The translations under genes and the position numbers were made by a program. A model generated the notes under the pieces. It saw only the letters and a program-made list of their open reading frames with translations. It ran no database searches and had not been told where the DNA came from. A DNA stretch of 64,000 bases from Methylobacterium sp. J-026. GTDB lineage: Bacteria; Pseudomonadota; Alphaproteobacteria; Rhizobiales; Beijerinckiaceae. The stretch covers positions 124,001 to 188,000 of the forward strand of contig NZ_JAKSYC010000327.1 in NCBI RefSeq assembly GCF_022829585.1, read 5' to 3'. Below, piece after piece: positions 49,262-58,782 of the stretch (positions within the stretch are counted from its first letter, which is position 1; each line of letters starts with the position of its first letter).

Positions 49262-51412
49262 TCAGCGGGTCAGCGCGGCGCTCTTGTCGGCGGTCGGAAC
49301 CGAGGCCAGAGCCTGAAGCACCGTCCCCTCGGTGAGGATCTGGGGCAGCACCAGAGGCTCCCCCGCGCCGGCATAGAGCAGGTATAGCGGCACGCCGCTC
49401 CGCCCGTGCTTTTCCAGGAGGCGGGTGATCTCGGGATTCTGGTTGGTCCAATCGCCCTTCAGGTAGGTCACGCCCCGCTCGGTCATCGCGGTCCGCACCG
49501 CCTTCGTAGAGAGGGAGGTGGTCTCGTTGACCGCGCAGGTGATGCACCAAGCCGCCGTCATGTTGACGAAGACGGGTCTGCCCGCGTTGACCAGCGTGTC
49601 GAGGCGCGCCTGGGTGAACGGCTCGGTACCGCCGGTGAAGGCTTGCGCGCCCGGACCCGCACGGTCCTGCGGGAGGGTGAGCGCGAGGGCCGCGACGGCG
49701 AAGAGCGCCAGGGCCGCGCAGACCTGCGCGATCCGGGCGGCCCCGGGCGCAGCGCCGCGCCCGCGCTCCCAGGCCCAGGCGGCGAAGCTCACCAGCACCA
49801 AGCCGATCAATGCCGCCAGAAGCCCCCTCGGCTCGACCTGCTGCGCCAGGACCCAGATCAGCCAGGCCACGGTGGCATAGACCGGGAAGGCGAGCCCCTG
49901 CTTGAGGGTCTCCATCCAGGCGCCCGGCCGCGGCAGCGCCCGCAGGGCCGGCGGCCAGAGGGTCAGCGCCAGGAACGGCAGGGCCAGGCCGAGCCCGAGG
50001 CTCGCGAAGACGGCGAGCGCCACGCCGGCGCTCTGGGTCAGGGCGAAGCCCACCGCCGAGCCCATGAACGGCGCCGTGCAGGGCGTCGCCACCAGCGTGG
50101 CGAGCACGCCAGTGAAGAACGAGCCGCTCAGGCCGGCGCGCCGGGCCAGCCCGTCGCCGAGACCGGCGAGGCGGCCCCCGATCTGAACCGCCCCGGACAG
50201 GTTCAGGCCCATCGCGAACAGCAGATAGGCGAGCCCCGCCACCACGGCGGGCGATTGCAGTTGGAAGCCCCAGCCGATCGCAGCCCCGCCGCCCTTCAGG
50301 GCGATCAGCAGGGCAGCGAGCCCCAGGAAGCTCGCGAGCACGCCGGCCGTGTAGGCGAAGCCGTGCAACCGGAGGCGGGCCGGGCTCTCGCCGGCATGCC
50401 GGACGAGACCCAGCACCTTGATCGACAGCACCGGGAAGACGCAGGGCATCAGGTTCAGGATCAGCCCGCCGAGGAAGGCGAAGGCGGCGGCGGTCGCAAG
50501 GGTCAGCGCATCCCCGTCGGGGACGGACGCCGGCCGCGGGGTCGCCGCGTCGACCGGCGGCCCCACGGCCGGGAGCATGGGCTCGTCGCCATACGCGAAG
50601 GCGAGGTGGCGGCTGCCGTCCTCCGTCACTTCGTCTAGGGTCAGCACGCCGGGAAGGGCCTCGGGCGCCGGATCGGTTGGGCTGCTCCGGGCGAGGGTGA
50701 GATGCAGGCCGGTCCCGTCGACCGACATCACCTGCGCGGCGGCATTGTCGATCGCGGTTTCGGCATAGGGGAAATAGGCGGCGTTCCGGACCGCGTCGGG
50801 CCGGAGGCCGGCCGCCGCGAAGTCGAGCCGCAGAGTGTCGCCCTGGCTCGACAGGCGCAGTGGCCAGAGCGCCGGTGCGGGGAGGGCGGCCCGGGCGCGG
50901 GCGAACAGGGCCGCGATGTCGGGATCTGGCCGCGGTGCCCCCACCGGCAGGGTCAGGGCGAGGTCCGCCGAGCCCGGCACGCATTCGGTTTCGCAGACGA
51001 GGTAGGTCAGCTTGGCCCGGATCTCCACCGGGGTCGCGGGATCGAGGCTCGGCGGCGGCGTCACGGGGACGAGGAGCGTGACCTCGCCCTCGTAGCCGTA
51101 ATTCATCAGCGTCGCGATCGGGATGCGCTCCGGCGCCGGCCACCGAATCGCCCCGGCGTTGAAGCCGGCCGGCAGGGTCCAGGTGACCTCGGGCGGCAGC
51201 CCGGAATCCCCCGGATTGCGCCAGTAGACGTGCCAGCCGGGCTTCACCTGCATGCGCACGGCCAGGGTGAAGGGCTGCGCCCCCGTCACCGCGGCGGGCT
51301 CGGCCACGAGGCTCGACCGCACGAGATCCGGCGGCGTGCGCAGGCCCTGCGCCAAAGCGGGCGTGCAGCAGGCGGCGAGCAGCAGGAGTTGGAAGGCGAA
51401 GCGGCGGATCAT
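49262..51412 (-). CDS. DsbD/ScsB-type thiol:disulfide reductase
   Basis: The ATG at 51412 gives 716 residues with an N-terminal signal; the longer frame to 51556 lacks one. LLLLAACC at the signal end resembles a lipobox, but cleavage at ALAQ is equally possible. Residues about 25-280 form a periplasmic domain with a CETEC pair (Cys140/Cys144). Eight membrane helices follow; NLMPCVFPVLS (Cys324) and ATPCTAPFMG (Cys445) are the electron-transfer cysteines. The C-terminal thioredoxin domain has AAWCITC (Cys623/Cys626). The protein moves reducing power from cytosolic thioredoxin to the periplasm. N-terminal MQVKPGWHVYWRNPGDSG fits the ScsB-like branch. It converges on phoB. Confidence 0.88.
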   Translation of the reverse strand: MIRRFAFQLLLLAACCTPALAQGLRTPPDLVRSSLVAEPAAVTGAQPFTLAVRMQVKPGWHVYWRNPGDSGLPPEVTWTLPAGFNAGAIRWPAPERIPIATLMNYGYEGEVTLLVPVTPPPSLDPATPVEIRAKLTYLVCETECVPGSADLALTLPVGAPRPDPDIAALFARARAALPAPALWPLRLSSQGDTLRLDFAAAGLRPDAVRNAAYFPYAETAIDNAAAQVMSVDGTGLHLTLARSSPTDPAPEALPGVLTLDEVTEDGSRHLAFAYGDEPMLPAVGPPVDAATPRPASVPDGDALTLATAAAFAFLGGLILNLMPCVFPVLSIKVLGLVRHAGESPARLRLHGFAYTAGVLASFLGLAALLIALKGGGAAIGWGFQLQSPAVVAGLAYLLFAMGLNLSGAVQIGGRLAGLGDGLARRAGLSGSFFTGVLATLVATPCTAPFMGSAVGFALTQSAGVALAVFASLGLGLALPFLALTLWPPALRALPRPGAWMETLKQGLAFPVYATVAWLIWVLAQQVEPRGLLAALIGLVLVSFAAWAWERGRGAAPGAARIAQVCAALALFAVAALALTLPQDRAGPGAQAFTGGTEPFTQARLDTLVNAGRPVFVNMTAAWCITCAVNETTSLSTKAVRTAMTERGVTYLKGDWTNQNPEITRLLEKHGRSGVPLYLLYAGAGEPLVLPQILTEGTVLQALASVPTADKSAALTR

Positions 51413-51942
51413 ACTGTCCCTTCGCGCGCCGGGCGGGCGCGGTTTCACGCGCGGTCTCTTCGAGCCTGGGGCGGACTTTTCCGTGACGGACGCCTTATAG
51501 CGCGCCGATTCAATGCGTGTCCCGCGCCCGGATAATCGACCCATGGGCCGCGACATCGACGGCCTTCAACCGCGGGGGTTCAAAGAGCACCAGGTCGAGG
51601 AACGCCGTCCGTTGATCGTCCCGCAACTGGCAAAAGTGGTCGACTGCCGAGCGGGCGGAGTCCGAGGGCGGCGCGCGCATCTGTCGGAACGAACGACTGT
51701 GCGGGATCGTCATCGGCGGCCTGCCGCCGCTTCTGCAATTCCACGACCGCACGGGCGATCGAACGAAAGGGCGCCCAAATCCTCCAGCCGGCTCGGCGAG
51801 ATCCAGGGCACGTTGAGGCATGTGCCGATACGCTCCGGGACCACGGCCGGAGCGCGCACCGGCTTCGAGACATCTGTCGATCCGTTCTGCGCCGCGCGGC
51901 AGCACAAGAGCGGCCATCTTGCGCCCCAAGGCCGTAACGGCG
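51413..51942. other. 530-base region without a convincing gene
   Basis: Several frames are open here, but none shows recognisable family sequence. The best minus-strand frame (51510-51998) overlaps the 3' end of the aminopeptidase gene and changes composition along its length. Part of it (around 51513-51630) looks like coding sequence (HFCQLRDDQRTAFLDLVLFE) and may be a gene remnant. The region also carries the upstream part of the DsbD-type gene. Confidence 0.4.
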
Positions 51943-53781
51943 TCAGCCCGGCAGCGCCACCGTCGCCCGCTCCAGCCATGCGCGCGCGCCGGCATCAAGG
52001 ACTGGCATCAGGACCTCGCGGACCCGCGCGTGATAGGCGTCGATCCAGATCCGCTCGCCCGGATCGAGCAGGTCCGGATCGATCAACCGCCGGTCGTAGG
52101 GCGCGAGCGTCAGCGTCTCGAAGCCGAGCATCGGGCGCTCGCCGCCCGCAACCGCGCGCGGCTCGACCAGGACGAGGTTCTCGATCCGGATGCCGTAGGC
52201 GCCGGCGGCGTAGTAGCCAGGCTCGTTCGACAGGATCATCCCAGGCTCCAGCGCCACCGTGCCGGTCTTGGCGATGCGCTGCGGCCCCTCGTGGACCGAG
52301 AGGAACGCCCCGACTCCATGGCCCGTGCCGTGGTCGAAATCGAGCCCCGCCTGCCAGAGGGGCGCCCGGGCGAAGGCGTCGATCTGGGCGCCGGTCGTGC
52401 CCCTCGGGAAGACCGCCCGGGCGATAGCGACGTGGCCCTTCAGCACCCGGGTGAAGCGATCGCGCATCGCGGCGCTCGGCTCCCCCACCGCGACGGTGCG
52501 GGTGATGTCGGTGGTGCCGTCCGGGTATTGCGCCCCGGAATCGATCAGAAACAGCTCGCCGGGCCGGACCGCCCGGTCGCTGGCGCGGGTGACCCGGTAG
52601 TGGACGATCGCCCCATTCGGTCCAGATCCCGAGATCGTCGGAAACGATACGTCGCGCAGGTCGCCGCCGGCGGCGCGGAAATCCTCCAGCGCCTCGACTA
52701 CGGCGATCTCGGTAAGATCGCCCGCCGCGGCCGCACCGTCGAGCCAGGCGAGGAAGCGCACGACGCTCGCCCCGTCGCGGCCATGGGCATCGCGCGCGCC
52801 GGCGATCTCGGCGGCGTTCTTCACCGCCTTCATCCCGGTGATCGGATCCTTGCCGACATCGACGGTGCCGCCGGCCGCCTCGATCTTCTCCTTCAGGGCG
52901 ACGGCGCCCGTCGCCGCGTCGAGCCGGACCCGTACCCCGCTCAAGGATCCGAGCCCGTCCTCCAGCGCCGCCCGGGGCAGGATCTCGGCGACGGGGGCGA
53001 GGGCCGCGCGCAGGGCCGGGTCGACCTCCCCCGAGACCAGGAACAGGCGTGCCAGCCCCTCGCGGGGCAGGATCGCGTAGCCGAGCGCCAGGGGCGTGTG
53101 GCCGATATCGGCACCCCGTAGGTTGAACGCCCAGGCGAGGTTGTGCGGGTCCGAGATCACCAGGGCGTCGCAGCCGGCCTCGGCCAGGATCGCGCGCACC
53201 CGAACCAGCTTCTCCTCGACCGTCTCGCCCGCCAGGGCATCCGGGTGGCGGACGACCGGCCCGGCGGGCGGCTTCGGCCGGCCGGCCCAGACCGCGTCGA
53301 CCAGATTCGGCACGGCGCGCATCGCGCCCCCCGCTTTGGTGGCGGCCCGATCCAGGCGCGCGAGCCCGTCCGGCGTATGCAGCCACGGATCATAACCGAG
53401 CACGTGGTCGCGCTTGAGGTGGGCGCCGATCCACGCCTCCGGCGTCGACTCGGCCAGGGGCACGACCGTGAGGATGGCGGTATCGACCTGCTCGGGCGCC
53501 TGAAGGGTGTAGCGGCCGTCCACCACCAGGGCGGCGGAATCCGTCAGGATCACCGCGGTCCCGGCGGAGCCGGTGAAGCCGGTGAGCCAGGCCAGCCGCT
53601 CGGCATCGGCGGGCACGTATTCCGACTGATGCTCGTCGGCGCGCGGCACGACGAAACCGTCGAGGCCGGCCTCGCGCAGGGCCGACCGCAGCGCCTCGAT
53701 CCGCTCGGCGCCCTTGCGGTGGCCCGGATCGTCGAAGGTCTGGAAGCGCGGGCGCGGTCGGGACGGAGGTGGCTCGATCAT
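51943..53781 (-). CDS. pepP: Xaa-Pro aminopeptidase P family protein
   Basis: The ATG at 53781 gives 612 residues; the longer frame to 53853 runs over a hairpin. This is the long M24B aminopeptidase P type with two creatinase-like N-terminal domains (RSALREAGLDGFVVPRADEHQSEY, LTGFTGSAGTAVI). The catalytic pita-bread domain binds two metal ions: FLIDSGAQYPDGTTDITRT (two aspartates), GTGHGVGAFLSVHEGP (His), ILSNEPGYY (Glu) and GIRIENLVLVE (Glu). It removes N-terminal residues preceding proline. The length and domain order match eukaryotic XPNPEP1-like enzymes rather than E. coli PepP, so the symbol is only a family label. Cytosolic. Confidence 0.93.
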   Translation of the reverse strand: MIEPPPSRPRPRFQTFDDPGHRKGAERIEALRSALREAGLDGFVVPRADEHQSEYVPADAERLAWLTGFTGSAGTAVILTDSAALVVDGRYTLQAPEQVDTAILTVVPLAESTPEAWIGAHLKRDHVLGYDPWLHTPDGLARLDRAATKAGGAMRAVPNLVDAVWAGRPKPPAGPVVRHPDALAGETVEEKLVRVRAILAEAGCDALVISDPHNLAWAFNLRGADIGHTPLALGYAILPREGLARLFLVSGEVDPALRAALAPVAEILPRAALEDGLGSLSGVRVRLDAATGAVALKEKIEAAGGTVDVGKDPITGMKAVKNAAEIAGARDAHGRDGASVVRFLAWLDGAAAAGDLTEIAVVEALEDFRAAGGDLRDVSFPTISGSGPNGAIVHYRVTRASDRAVRPGELFLIDSGAQYPDGTTDITRTVAVGEPSAAMRDRFTRVLKGHVAIARAVFPRGTTGAQIDAFARAPLWQAGLDFDHGTGHGVGAFLSVHEGPQRIAKTGTVALEPGMILSNEPGYYAAGAYGIRIENLVLVEPRAVAGGERPMLGFETLTLAPYDRRLIDPDLLDPGERIWIDAYHARVREVLMPVLDAGARAWLERATVALPG

Positions 53782-53830
53782 GCGGCGAGGGTAGAGCGCC
53801 CGCCGCCAGGGTGGCAACCGGCCCGTTCGG

Positions 53831-53858
53831 CGCGCGTGCCGGTGACACGGCACGCGCG
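53831..53858. repeat. 11-base perfect hairpin in divergent promoter region
   Basis: CGCGCGTGCCG (53831-53841) is exactly complementary to CGGCACGCGCG (53848-53858) around a six-base loop. It lies 49 bases before the aminopeptidase start and 108 bases before the hypothetical plus-strand gene at 53967. It could sit in the leader of the minus-strand transcript. Confidence 0.5.
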
Positions 53859-53966
53859 TGGGGCCGGCTGCGTCGGAGGAGCGATAACCGCGACGGGTCC
53901 CTGTTTTACCGTGAAAAAATCGCGAACAATCTTATCACGCCGCGGGTTTTGGCCTATTTTCGAACC

Positions 53967-54230
53967 ATGGCACGGCGCGTCTATTACTGGATCAGCGACG
54001 GACCGGACGGCACTTTCGACGCCGTCGTGACGATCGAACCCGAGACCGTGATCCGGCGCGACGGCTTCGCGTCGCTCGCCGAGGTCGAGGAGTGGATCGA
54101 CGGTCTGCGCATTCTCATGGCGGCGCTCGGCGCGCCGGTAGCGCAGACAGACGCGGCCGATGTGCCGGCCTCGATCGAGGCCGAACCGGACAGGTTCTGC
54201 CGACCGGGGATTCTGCGCACGGCGCGCTAG
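53967..54230 (+). CDS. small hypothetical protein
   Basis: The ATG at 53967 gives 87 residues; upstream codons to 53769 are not protein-like and cover the hairpin. The sequence (ARRVYYWISDGPDGTFDAVVTIEPETVIRRDGF then SLAEVEEWIDGLRILMAALG) suggests a beta-hairpin followed by a helix, with an acidic tail. I do not recognise a family. It is preceded by a short A/T-rich region (TTTTACCGTGAAAAAATCGC near 53902-53924) that may contain its promoter. The protein is probably cytosolic. Confidence 0.55.
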   Translation: MARRVYYWISDGPDGTFDAVVTIEPETVIRRDGFASLAEVEEWIDGLRILMAALGAPVAQTDAADVPASIEAEPDRFCRPGILRTAR

Positions 54231-54567
54231 CGGATCGGATTGTCGATCGAGTCGGTGAAGCGGAATCTTGCTGGTGGAGCGGACGGCGCTGCACGGGTAA
54301 GCGGCGACCCGCCGGGCACCGCGCTCACGCGCCAGGATCGTGCAGCCCGTGGTCAGGCCCTTGGCGAGAAGGCCGGCCCGGCCCGCGTCTGAAGTGCCAA
54401 GCCCCGGGATTGGGCCGCTGGCTCGCTCCGGGACGGCCCGCCGAGGCCCCGGGGTGCCGGCGGCTCCCTCAGCATCCGCTTGCGCCCCGGGGCCGCTTCG
54501 AGCAATCCTCGACCCTCCCGTCCCGGTTCTCGACGGCACCCGTGGGGTTTTCTAAAGAAGGACCACG
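54231..54567. other. 337-base gap before a response-regulator gene
   Basis: I see no convincing gene. The sequence is GC-rich and the open frames lack conserved features. The last 30 bases hold AAGAAGGA, the ribosome-binding site of the response regulator at 54568. A promoter must be somewhere in this stretch but I could not locate a clear -35/-10 pair. Confidence 0.4.
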
Positions 54568-55233
54568 TTGTCCGTGCATCTGCTGATCGTCGACGACCAC
54601 CCGCTGTTCCGGGACGCCCTGGCGGCCACGATCCGTCTCGCGCATCCGGACGCAATGCTGGACGAGGCCGACGGGATCGAGGCAGCCTGCGCAGTGCTGG
54701 CGACCAACAGGAGCATCGACCTGACGCTCCTGGACCTGTCGATGCGGGGCACCTCCGGCTTCGACGGGCTGATCTCGATCCGGGCGCGCTTCCCGCGCGT
54801 CCCGATCCTGATCGTCTCCGGTCACGAGGACCCGCGGATCATGCGCGAGGCCCTGCAGCACGGGGCAGCCGGCTTCGTCCCGAAGGCCATGGACAAGGCG
54901 ACGCTCACCCGGGCGATCGGTGCTGTGCTGAGCGGGTCGCTGTTCCTGCCGCCGGGCCTCACCGAGGCGGCTGCGCCGGAATCCCGATCCAAGAAGGCGC
55001 CGCTGCCTGAGCGCCTTGCCCGCCTCACCCCGCAGCAAGTGCGGGTTCTGATGATGATCCGGCAGGGCAAGCTGAACAAGCAGATCGCCCACGAGCTTCA
55101 GGTCGGCGACTCGACCGTGAAGGCCCATGTCTCGGAGATCCTGCGCAAGCTCGAAGTGATCAGCCGGACGCAGATCGTGATCGACACGGCGTCCCTCGAC
55201 TTCGACCAGATCCACAACGCTCAGCCAGCCTGA
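54568..55233 (+). CDS. NarL/LuxR-type response regulator
   Basis: The start is TTG at 54568, nine bases after AAGAAGGA; 221 residues. The receiver domain carries LLIVDDHPLFRDAL (5-18), phosphoacceptor Asp56 in TLLDLSMRGTSG, the switch serine in LIVSGHED and the lysine in GFVPKAMDKATL. The C-terminal LuxR helix-turn-helix (about 150-210) has LTPQQVRVLMMIRQGKLNKQIAHEL and STVKAHVSEILRKL. No sensor kinase lies nearby. The family regulates diverse traits, and the target is unknown. It converges on the SSADH gene, 71 bases downstream. Confidence 0.92.
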   Translation: MSVHLLIVDDHPLFRDALAATIRLAHPDAMLDEADGIEAACAVLATNRSIDLTLLDLSMRGTSGFDGLISIRARFPRVPILIVSGHEDPRIMREALQHGAAGFVPKAMDKATLTRAIGAVLSGSLFLPPGLTEAAAPESRSKKAPLPERLARLTPQQVRVLMMIRQGKLNKQIAHELQVGDSTVKAHVSEILRKLEVISRTQIVIDTASLDFDQIHNAQPA

Positions 55234-55304
55234 CGGTCGCCGGATCCGCAGGCGGGCAGTCGCGGGCCGCCGGTGGCGCCCGACAGCCCGCTTCCCGAGC
55301 GGCG

Positions 55305-56777
55305 TCAGCCGCCGAGCCCGCCGACGCAGAGGTACTTGGTGTTCAGGTAATCCTCGATGCCCTGGTAGGAGCCCTCGCGGCCGAGGCCGGATTCCTTCAC
55401 GCCGCCGAAGGGCGCCACCTCAGTGGTGATGATCCCCTCGTTGATGCCGACCATGCCGTATTCCAGCGCCTCGGCGACCCGGAAGGTGCGGCCGAGGTCG
55501 CGGGTGTAGAAGTAGCAGGCGAGCCCGAACTCGGTGTCGTTGGCCAGGCGGATCGCCTCCGCCTCGTCGCGGAACCGGAACAGGGGCGCCAGGGGCCCGA
55601 AAGTCTCCTCGCGGGCCACCGCCATGTCGGGGGTCGCGCCGGTGATCACCGTGGGCTCGAAGAACTGGCCGCCCAGCGCGTGCCGGTGGCCGCCGGCGAT
55701 CACCCGACCGCCCTTCTCGACGGCGTCGCGGATATGCGCCTCGGTCTTCTCGATCGCCGCCATGTCGATCAGCGGCCCCTGGGCGACGCCGTCCTCGACG
55801 CCGTTGCCGACCTTCAGGCGGTTGGCGGCCTCGGCCATCTTCTCCGCGAAGGCGTCGTAGATCCCGTCCTGCACCAGGAAGCGGTTGGTGCAGATGCAGG
55901 TCTGGCCGGAATTGCGGAACTTAGCGAGCATCGCACCGGCCACTGCCCGGTCGAGATCGGCGTCGTCGAACACGATGAACGGCGCGTTGCCGCCCAGCTC
56001 CATCGAGACCTTCTTCACCGTGTGGGAGGCCTGCTCCAGCAGCACCTTGCCGACCTCGGTGGAGCCTGTAAACGTGATTTTCTTGACCAAGGGGTTGCCG
56101 GTCATCTCCCCGCCGATCGCGCGGGCGGAGCCGGTGAGGATGCTCACCACCCCGGCCGGGAAGCCGGCGCGCTCGCACAGCACGCCCCAGGCGAGGCCCG
56201 ACAACGGGGTCTGCGAAGCGGGTTTGATCACGATCGGGCAGCCGGCCGCCAGCGCCGGCGCGATCTTCCGGGCGATCATCGACGACGGGAAGTTCCACGG
56301 GGTGATCGCCGCGACCACGCCCACCGGCTCCTTGGTGACGAGGATCTTGCGGTCCCCCCAGGGGGAGGGGATCACGTCGCCGTAGATGCGCCGGGCCTCC
56401 TCGGCGAACCACAGCACGTAAGCCGCCGACATGGCGACCTCGCCGCGGGATTCGGCCAGCGACTTGCCCTGCTCGGCGGTGAGGATCTGCGCGAGATCCT
56501 CCTGATGCTCAGTCACGAGCGCGGCGAGCTTGCGCAGCAGCACCGCGCGCTCGTTGGCGGTCCTGGCGCGCCACGCCGGATAGGCCGCATGCGCCGCCTC
56601 GATCGCCTTGCGGGTCTCCGCGGCGCCGGCATTCGGCACCCGGGCGATCACCGCGCCGGTGGCCGGGTTGGTGACGTCGATGCTGCCGGAGCCGGCCTCC
56701 GACCATTGGCCGCCGATCAGGCAGGCTTCGACCAGGAGGGCGCGGTCCTTCAGGGACAGGGTTTCGGTCTCAGGCAT
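55305..56777 (-). CDS. gabD: succinate-semialdehyde dehydrogenase (NADP-type, GabD-like)
   Basis: A 490-residue aldehyde dehydrogenase with the GabD pattern: WFAEEARRIYGDVIPSPWGDRKILV, TPWNFPSSMIARKIAPALAAGC and VIKPASQTPLSGLAWGVLCERAGFPAG. The general base is Glu260 in ELGGNAPFIVFDDADLD and the nucleophile is Cys294 in NSGQTCICTNRF. A second cysteine, Cys296, is next but one; in mammalian SSADH such a pair is a redox switch. The enzyme oxidises succinic semialdehyde to succinate. It overlaps by eight bases the CoA-transferase gene and is the last of a six-gene minus-strand block whose other members also fit succinic semialdehyde/4-hydroxybutyrate metabolism. Confidence 0.9.
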   Translation of the reverse strand: MPETETLSLKDRALLVEACLIGGQWSEAGSGSIDVTNPATGAVIARVPNAGAAETRKAIEAAHAAYPAWRARTANERAVLLRKLAALVTEHQEDLAQILTAEQGKSLAESRGEVAMSAAYVLWFAEEARRIYGDVIPSPWGDRKILVTKEPVGVVAAITPWNFPSSMIARKIAPALAAGCPIVIKPASQTPLSGLAWGVLCERAGFPAGVVSILTGSARAIGGEMTGNPLVKKITFTGSTEVGKVLLEQASHTVKKVSMELGGNAPFIVFDDADLDRAVAGAMLAKFRNSGQTCICTNRFLVQDGIYDAFAEKMAEAANRLKVGNGVEDGVAQGPLIDMAAIEKTEAHIRDAVEKGGRVIAGGHRHALGGQFFEPTVITGATPDMAVAREETFGPLAPLFRFRDEAEAIRLANDTEFGLACYFYTRDLGRTFRVAEALEYGMVGINEGIITTEVAPFGGVKESGLGREGSYQGIEDYLNTKYLCVGGLGG

Positions 56778-58782
56778 TCAACGGTTCCTTCGGCGGCTGC
56801 GGCCTGTCGGGCTCGGACATGGCCGTCCGCGTCTTGAGCGGCACGCTCTGGGACGTATTCCTCGCCTGCGCCTCGGCTTTTGTCTCGAACACATGGGGAG
56901 CCAGATCGCGGCTCGCCAACGAGGCACCGAGTTTCAATCGCAGGAACGCGCTGGTCGTGTAGCGCGACGCGGTCTCGTAGTACCGCTTTTCCAGATAGGC
57001 GATCGCCGAGAAATAGGCGTCGCTCACCGTCGGGTCGATCTCGAACCCGTCGTAGTTGGCGATCAGATGGACCTTGCGGCCGATCTCCTGGCAGGCACGC
57101 TCGTATTCCCGACGCACCAGCTCGACATCGTCGATGGTCCGGACCTGAAACCCCTCCAGGTTCGAGAACAGGATGTTGCGCTCCGGATCGTAGCTGATCC
57201 GCTCCGCCATGGAGAGGCCGAGCAGCCAGGGTTCCAGCCCCATCACGGCCTCGCGGAACAGGCGGGGATCCATCGGCTTCGGATCGCGCACGATCGGCGT
57301 GAAGCCCATCCGGCCCAGGATGTCCCGGTCGATGTCGATTCCCGGGGCGACCTCGGCGAGTTCCATGCCGGCCCGGGTCCGGCGGAACACGCAGCGCTCG
57401 GTGACGTAGAGCACCGGTTGGCCGCGCTCGGCCGCGTAGGCCCCCGAGAAGGTCACCTGCTCGACCGCGGCGATGAATTTCTGGGAGCGGCCCTCGGCGA
57501 GGATTCGGACACCGCCGTCCTCCACCGTCACCTTCAGCCCATCGGCCGTGAAGGTGCCGGCGAAGACGAGGCTCTTGGCATTCTGCGAGATGTTGATGAA
57601 GCCGCCCGCGCCCGCGAGCCGCTTGCCGAAGCGGCTGACGTTGACGTTGCCCTCCGCGTCGCACTGGGCGAGGCCGAGGCAGGCGAGGTCGAGGCCGCCG
57701 CCATCGTAGAAGTCGAATTGCTGGTTCTGGTGCAGGACCGCGGCCGGGTTCAGGGCGGCGCCGAAATCGAGCCCGCCCTGCGGCAGACCGCCGATCACGC
57801 CGGGCTCGGCGGTGAGCGTCAGGTACTTGAGCACCCGCTCCTCGGCGGCGACCGCCGCGACCCCCTCGGGCATGCCGATCCCGAGATTGACCACGCCCCC
57901 CGGGGGCAATTCGAAGGCGCAGCGCCGGGCGACCACCTTGCGGGCGTCGAGGGCCATGGGCGGGATCCGGTCCAGCGGGACCCGCTGCCGGCCCGTGAAG
58001 GCATGGTTGTAGGGCGTACCGTAGGTCTGGCGGTGGTTCTCGGGTTGGCTGAGCACCACGCAATCGACCAGGATGCCCGGCACCTGGACCTCGCGGGGGG
58101 CGAGCGAGCCGGCCTCGGCCAGCCGCTCGACCTGGGCGATGACGAAACCGCCGGAGTTCTTGGCCGCCATGGCGGCGGCGAGATTGTCGAGGGTCAGCGC
58201 CTCCCGCTCCATGGTGATGTTGCCGGCGGGATCGGCCGTGGTGCCGCGGATCAGCGCGACGTTCACCGGGAAGGCCTTGTAGTGGAGCCAGGACTCGCCG
58301 CCGAGCTCGACCACGCTGACGAGGTCTTCCTGTGTCACCGCGTTGAGCTTGCCGCCCTCCAACCGCGGATCCACGAAGGTGCGCAGGCCGACCTTGGTGA
58401 TGTGGCCCGGCGTATGGGCGGCGATCTCCCGGTAGAGGTGCGAGACCACGCCGAGCGGCAGGTTGTAGGCCTCGATCAGACCCTCGACCGCCATCGCGCC
58501 GAGCTTCGGTACCAGGGCCCAATGGCCGCCGACCACGCGCTGCACGAGCCCCGGGATGGCGAGCCGGTTGAGGCCGCGCTCCTTGCCGTCTCCGGGGGCG
58601 GCGGCGAACATCAGCCCGATCCCGCGCGGGCCGGCGCCGGACTCGAACCGCCGGGCCAGCGCCAGGATCAGCTCGTCCGGCGTCCCGATGCCGACGAAGC
58701 CCGAGACCGCGACCATGTCGCCGTCCTGGAGGATGGCGATGGCCTCGTCGGCACTGACGATCTTGTTCTTCAGGCTGCCCAT
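56770..58782 (-). CDS. acyl-CoA:acetate/3-ketoacid (propionate-type) CoA-transferase
   Basis: The ATG at 58782 gives 670 residues; the longer frame to 58953 reads through a repeat. The family I CoA-transferase folds are fused in one chain: the first half has VSGFVGIGTPDELILALARRF, the second has VVNLGIGMPEGVAAVAAEE (297-315) and the catalytic glutamate Glu326 in TAEPGVIGGLPQGG. After about residue 520 there is an extra C-terminal region of about 130 residues (GLEPWLLGLSMAERISYDPE and later), beyond the usual propionate CoA-transferase end. These enzymes move CoA between short-chain acids, including 3- and 4-hydroxybutyrate. It overlaps the SSADH gene by eight bases. Confidence 0.9.
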   Translation of the reverse strand: MGSLKNKIVSADEAIAILQDGDMVAVSGFVGIGTPDELILALARRFESGAGPRGIGLMFAAAPGDGKERGLNRLAIPGLVQRVVGGHWALVPKLGAMAVEGLIEAYNLPLGVVSHLYREIAAHTPGHITKVGLRTFVDPRLEGGKLNAVTQEDLVSVVELGGESWLHYKAFPVNVALIRGTTADPAGNITMEREALTLDNLAAAMAAKNSGGFVIAQVERLAEAGSLAPREVQVPGILVDCVVLSQPENHRQTYGTPYNHAFTGRQRVPLDRIPPMALDARKVVARRCAFELPPGGVVNLGIGMPEGVAAVAAEERVLKYLTLTAEPGVIGGLPQGGLDFGAALNPAAVLHQNQQFDFYDGGGLDLACLGLAQCDAEGNVNVSRFGKRLAGAGGFINISQNAKSLVFAGTFTADGLKVTVEDGGVRILAEGRSQKFIAAVEQVTFSGAYAAERGQPVLYVTERCVFRRTRAGMELAEVAPGIDIDRDILGRMGFTPIVRDPKPMDPRLFREAVMGLEPWLLGLSMAERISYDPERNILFSNLEGFQVRTIDDVELVRREYERACQEIGRKVHLIANYDGFEIDPTVSDAYFSAIAYLEKRYYETASRYTTSAFLRLKLGASLASRDLAPHVFETKAEAQARNTSQSVPLKTRTAMSEPDRPQPPKEPLNA

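Noticed and set aside
48474..51143. 889-residue minus-strand frame across phoB and the DsbD-type gene
   Set aside because: Arg/Pro/Gly-rich shadow; the real genes in other frames have full sets of motifs.
51510..51998. 162-residue minus-strand frame between the DsbD-type and aminopeptidase genes
   Set aside because: It overlaps the end of the aminopeptidase gene, has no recognisable family and its composition shifts along its length; at most a remnant.
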